A DNA stretch of 64,000 nucleotides, taken from Adiantum capillus-veneris (taxonomy: Eukaryota; Streptophyta; Polypodiopsida; Polypodiales; Pteridaceae). Shown one piece after another: positions 60,986-64,000 of the stretch (its first letter is position 1; every line of letters begins with the position of its first letter). The stretch is from assembly GCA_014529385.2 (NCBI GenBank), contig CM043942.1, positions 315,001 through 379,000 of the forward strand. Direction: 5' to 3'. A program made the translations under genes and the position numbers. The notes beneath the pieces were generated by a model that saw only the letters and a list, made by a program, of their open reading frames with translations, made no database searches and was not told where the DNA came from.

Positions 60986-62329
60986 GAGGAGTTTTTGCTA
61001 ACAATAATCATTTCGAAGGACATTCAAAAGTCTAAGAGGTATGGTTTTGTGCATACAGCATCCAAGTACAAATTGATCGGTGATGTCTTGTACATGAAAG
61101 GGGTTGATCTCATGTTGAGACGTGTACCTTGGCGGGAGTAGCTTTATAGAGTGTTGGAAGAGAACCATGAAGGCGCATGTGGCAGACATTTTGCTCTAAA
61201 AATCACCTTGCATAAGATCTTGCAAGAGGGGTATGTATGGCCTAGTTTGCACAAAGATGTTCACCATTGGTGTAGGTCTTGCAATAGGTGTCAAGCATTT
61301 GGGAAGAGAGTGTTGAAGCCAGAGCTACGAAAAACCATTCTGGCATTTGATGTGTTTGAAAAGTGGGTTGATGCAATAGGCCTGTTACCTATCACAAGCA
61401 GGGGCAAAAGCTATATTTTGACTACAATGGACTATCTCTCTAGATGGGCAGAGGCTATAGCAATAAAACAAATCACTGCAAAGGATGTGGAAAAATTTGT
61501 GTACGATGAAATATGTTTCAAGTTTGGGGTGCCACTAGAGCTACTTTCAGACAAGGGGCCAGGATTTGGAGCTAAACTGCTAGAACTTTTATGCGCAAAG
61601 ATGAAGATTCGGCACCAGCATACCACTCCTTATTATCCACAATGTGATGGCTTAAATGAAAGATTCAATGGTGAGTTGGTACAAATTCTTTTGAAAGTGA
61701 CAGAGCACCAAGGAAAGAATTGGGATTTGGAATTGCCTAGTGCATTATGGGCTTACCGTACTTCGATAAAGACAGGTACAAGGTTTACTCCATTTCATTT
61801 GGTATATGGAAAGGAAGCACTATTGCCTGTGGAAGTAAAGTTTCCTGTGGTCAAGATTCTAGAGAAGTTTCATGGGAAATCCACTAATGCATTCAAAGAG
61901 AGGCTCTTACAATTACAAGAGGTTCAGCTGGATAGGATGAGCGTATTGGAACATTATGGGCAGATGCAAGATAAGGCTTTAGAAAAGATAAATGAAAAGG
62001 TCAAAAGTAAGGGTATCAAGAAACATAACTTGGTTTTGTGCTACAACAGTAAGCTGGACAAGACATTCCAAAAGAAGTTTCAAATTAAGTGGGAAGGCCC
62101 TTTCAAGGTATTGGAGTGTTTTCCAAATGGTACATATCAGCTGGCTAACCTGGATGGGATTCTACATAAGTCGAGGGTAAATGTATTGCATCTTAAATTA
62201 TATCATGCTAGGTTGATGATGGTCGAACAAGATGAGTTGTCTGCAAAAGAAGTAATGTATGTGAGGGATGAGGAGACCTGTGATGCGGCGAGTGTCATAT
62301 CTCTTTTTGCCACTACTGATCATGAATGA
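60986..62329 (+). pseudogene. Integrase of K
   Basis: Starts in the linker before integrase (YKLIGDVLYMKGVD, aligned to J YRLIDDHLYCKGKD), one TAG at 61139, then a clean 392-codon frame. Zinc finger: H of ENHEGACGRHF, then HHWCRSCNRC. Core: VDAIGLLP (Asp), LLSDKGPGF (Asp), YYPQCDGLNERFNGE (Glu). C-terminal: WAYRTSIKTGT, VYGKEALLPVE, WEGPFKVLECFPNGTYQLAN, then VNVLHLKLYHA. The D-D-E set is present. It is the best-kept integrase of the gypsy type in the window. Confidence 0.88.
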
Positions 62330-63505
62330 TCTAGCAGGCTAGGGGATGGGCAATTATGTTAGAAGTTTTTTAGAAGAAGTGATTGCACATATGTACATAC
62401 ACATACATGGTGCATCAAATAAAGAATTGCCCATTTTCGAGAGCCAGGTGGTTACGTGGGACCCACATGTGTACAGGTAGGGCAGCGTGTACGTAGTACA
62501 TCGATTTTCATCGTCACCAGTCTCAATGTGTTTTTGTATAATAATGAGGAGTTTATAGCAAGTAAAACTTCTTGAGGAAGCTATCAGCGCGATCACGCCA
62601 TGAGGTAAGTAGGTGTGTCAGATGGCATCTAGTGGCGTCAGGAGGTCGAATGGGGTCAATACTTGCACGTGGATAAGTAACAGACACAACGTGGGTGTTT
62701 TTTTGTGATGAATTATGCAGAAAGGTCATCATGAGAACTTTATTTGGTGCCACTTCACGTGATTGCAGGATGCATTATTGGAAAAAGTTGATGGCCTGTG
62801 TGGATGGATGTAGAAGGGTAACAAAAACGCACTGCGTGGCCATTTTTTGGCCTGTTTGGGGTCCGTTTGAGGTCAATCAAAAGGCCAAAGGTGCCCAAGG
62901 GATAAAATGAAGTGTGGACACTAAAAAATGTGAGATTAAAACTAGCAAAGTGTGGAGAGAAGAGGAGGAATAGCCGCAACTCAAATTTTGCTATTTTTGG
63001 AACCTTTTTGGCCATAAATTGCTCATCTTTCGAGGGCGGGTTTTAGCACTTTGATATCGTAGACTGGCGTTTTTGGCGGCTCCGGACACAATGGCACTGT
63101 CCATTTTACCAAATTCCTCATTTTTTTCTAACTGTTTTGTCTGTGTAAGTTTCTCCTGTGAGCGAAGCCTATGTTCAAATTTCGGATTGTATCTGGCATA
63201 TTTCATCCATAATGTGTGAGTTATTTACCCCATTGGTGTTGGCCCAATCTTAATTGTATCCAAATATAAGAAATTTTCCTCTTTTGAGCTCAGGTTTTTG
63301 GGTGTGTGTCTGTGTGTGTGTGTCTCTGTGTTGAGTGGCCAAATGGATAATCTCTCTCCTCTCACTCTATCAGTGTGTTCCCTGTCTCGGCCAGGTGGGT
63401 TGTGTAAGCCGAGTAGTGCCCCATAGTGTGTGTGTGTGTGTTATCCCAAGAGTGTGTGTCGGGGATTATAGAGGCATTGTGTGTGTTCCCATCCCACTCA
63501 CATTG
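62330..63505. other. 3' non-coding region of K and unresolved LTR start
   Basis: 1.2 kb without coding evidence. A purine-rich stretch GTGTGGAGAGAAGAGGAGG at 62950-62968 could be a polypurine tract. A TATA-like AAATATAAG at 63262 and (TG)n tracts (63300-63330, 63427-63441) precede the L-type LTR similarity. Confidence 0.45.
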
Positions 63506-64000
63506 GTTAGCGAAGATTAAGCTGAGGTTATTGGTTCTCTTTTGTTCCTCGCGGTTAGCGGGATACCTAGCGGTTATCAAGATGCCTCGCGATTAGTGAG
63601 ATGGGAAGGTTGTGCAATTCGCGGTTAGCGAATAAATCCTTTGCAATGGCTTTGTTGGTTGAATAGAGAAAGTCTGCGGGTAGCGGTAAACTCATGAGAA
63701 ATTGGAAATTTTATTTTTGTTGAAATATAGGATTGTCTGCATTAGGCCTTGTTTGAAATTTTTTTGGTATTGTTTGGAGGGTTGTGTAAAAGAACCTGTG
63801 TTTGGAATTAATTAAGGAACATTGTTTTTATATGTAAAATAGTGTGGTAGAGTAATTAGAAAACAAGATAAAAAGTGTGAGTGTGGGGTGGAAAGTGGGG
63901 AGGTTTCCAGTCAAGGATGGGTGGTCTTGATTAGTCAAGAAACTCTCCACTCCCTCTTATTGAGAGAAGTGAAATTAGAGACTCGTTGCATCAAGAGTCG
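63506..64000 (+). repeat. L-family LTR, 3' half, cut by window end
   Basis: Aligns with 19326-19840 (same order, scattered substitutions and small indels), including the GGTTAGCGGGAT repeats at 63546-63602. Sequence left of 63506 does not match sequence left of 19326. It may be the 3' LTR of L, or an LTR of a sister element to which K belongs. Confidence 0.8.

Larger units (their letters stand above)
59880..62329 (+). mobile_element. Gypsy K, related to J, internally deleted
   Basis: Contains an ORF1 remnant (VHVSRKIFF, YRIVFMFGPRILREILES at 59893-60010) matching J at 23607-23730, a gag, and an integrase. Protease, RT and both RNase H domains are missing. LTRs could not be defined. Confidence 0.7.

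Noticed and set aside
63262-63441. Independent host-gene promoter (TATA-like plus TG repeats)
   Set aside because: More simply explained as the U3 region of the L-family LTR at the window end; no host coding frame follows within the window.

Overview
This is a gene-poor stretch of a large plant nuclear genome, built almost entirely of nested LTR retrotransposons. Evidence for a plant: Ty3/gypsy and Ty1/copia pol domains of plant type, primer-binding sites (PBS) matching initiator tRNA-Met, a TTTAGGG interstitial telomere tract, and a fragment of a plant-type DEAD-box helicase. I see no intact host gene, tRNA, rRNA or CRISPR array. The species cannot be named from this window.

Layout, left to right. 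(1) 5-12733, minus: a large non-autonomous LTR element with ~2.6 kb LTRs (here 'LARD-1'). Its right LTR ends at 12733 and the window opens inside its left target duplication. It encodes no gag or pol, but has a sense reading frame of ~590 codons with one stop. A second non-autonomous element (1091-6530, 131-bp LTRs, AATTA target duplication) sits in one LTR of LARD-1; the other LTR still has the empty site. (2) 12739-18235, minus: decayed Ty3/gypsy 'C' (PR, RT, RNase H, IN), into whose 3' region LARD-1 inserted. (3) ~18240-21589, plus: LTR, PBS, leader and gag of gypsy 'L'. (4) 21590-~28590, plus: Tat/Ogre-like gypsy 'J' (ORF1, gag, PR, RT, RH, second RH, IN), cut off inside IN. (5) ~28590-57650, plus: gypsy 'H', same family as C but in opposite orientation, split into three blocks by two insertions. 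Minus-strand gypsy 'I' (29514-43845, ACAAG duplication) carries copia-like 'M' (40296-43773, ATTAC duplication) in one LTR; plus-strand 'N' (44295-55643, AAGAG duplication) is a gag-PR element without RT or IN. (6) 57650-59220: very decayed, possibly LINE-derived. (7) ~59880-62329, plus: gypsy 'K', related to J, with gag joined to IN by an internal deletion. (8) 63506-64000: a second LTR of the L family, running off the window.

Nesting order from target duplications: C, then LARD-1, then the 131-bp-LTR element; and H, then I, then M, with N inserted separately in H. No polyprotein is intact; the longest clean frame is the copia gag-PR-IN (791 codons).

The most unusual structure is in non-coding leaders and accessory reading frames. 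The N leader has six spaced copies of a 24-nt palindrome, and the L leader has seven units of a different hairpin-prone motif. LARD-1 and J share a primer-binding site and a U5 block, which suggests J-type elements drive LARD-1. N captured a helicase fragment beside its 3' LTR. I carries a ~1,030-codon unknown frame after integrase. M has a fold-back LTR with perfect 105-bp arms.
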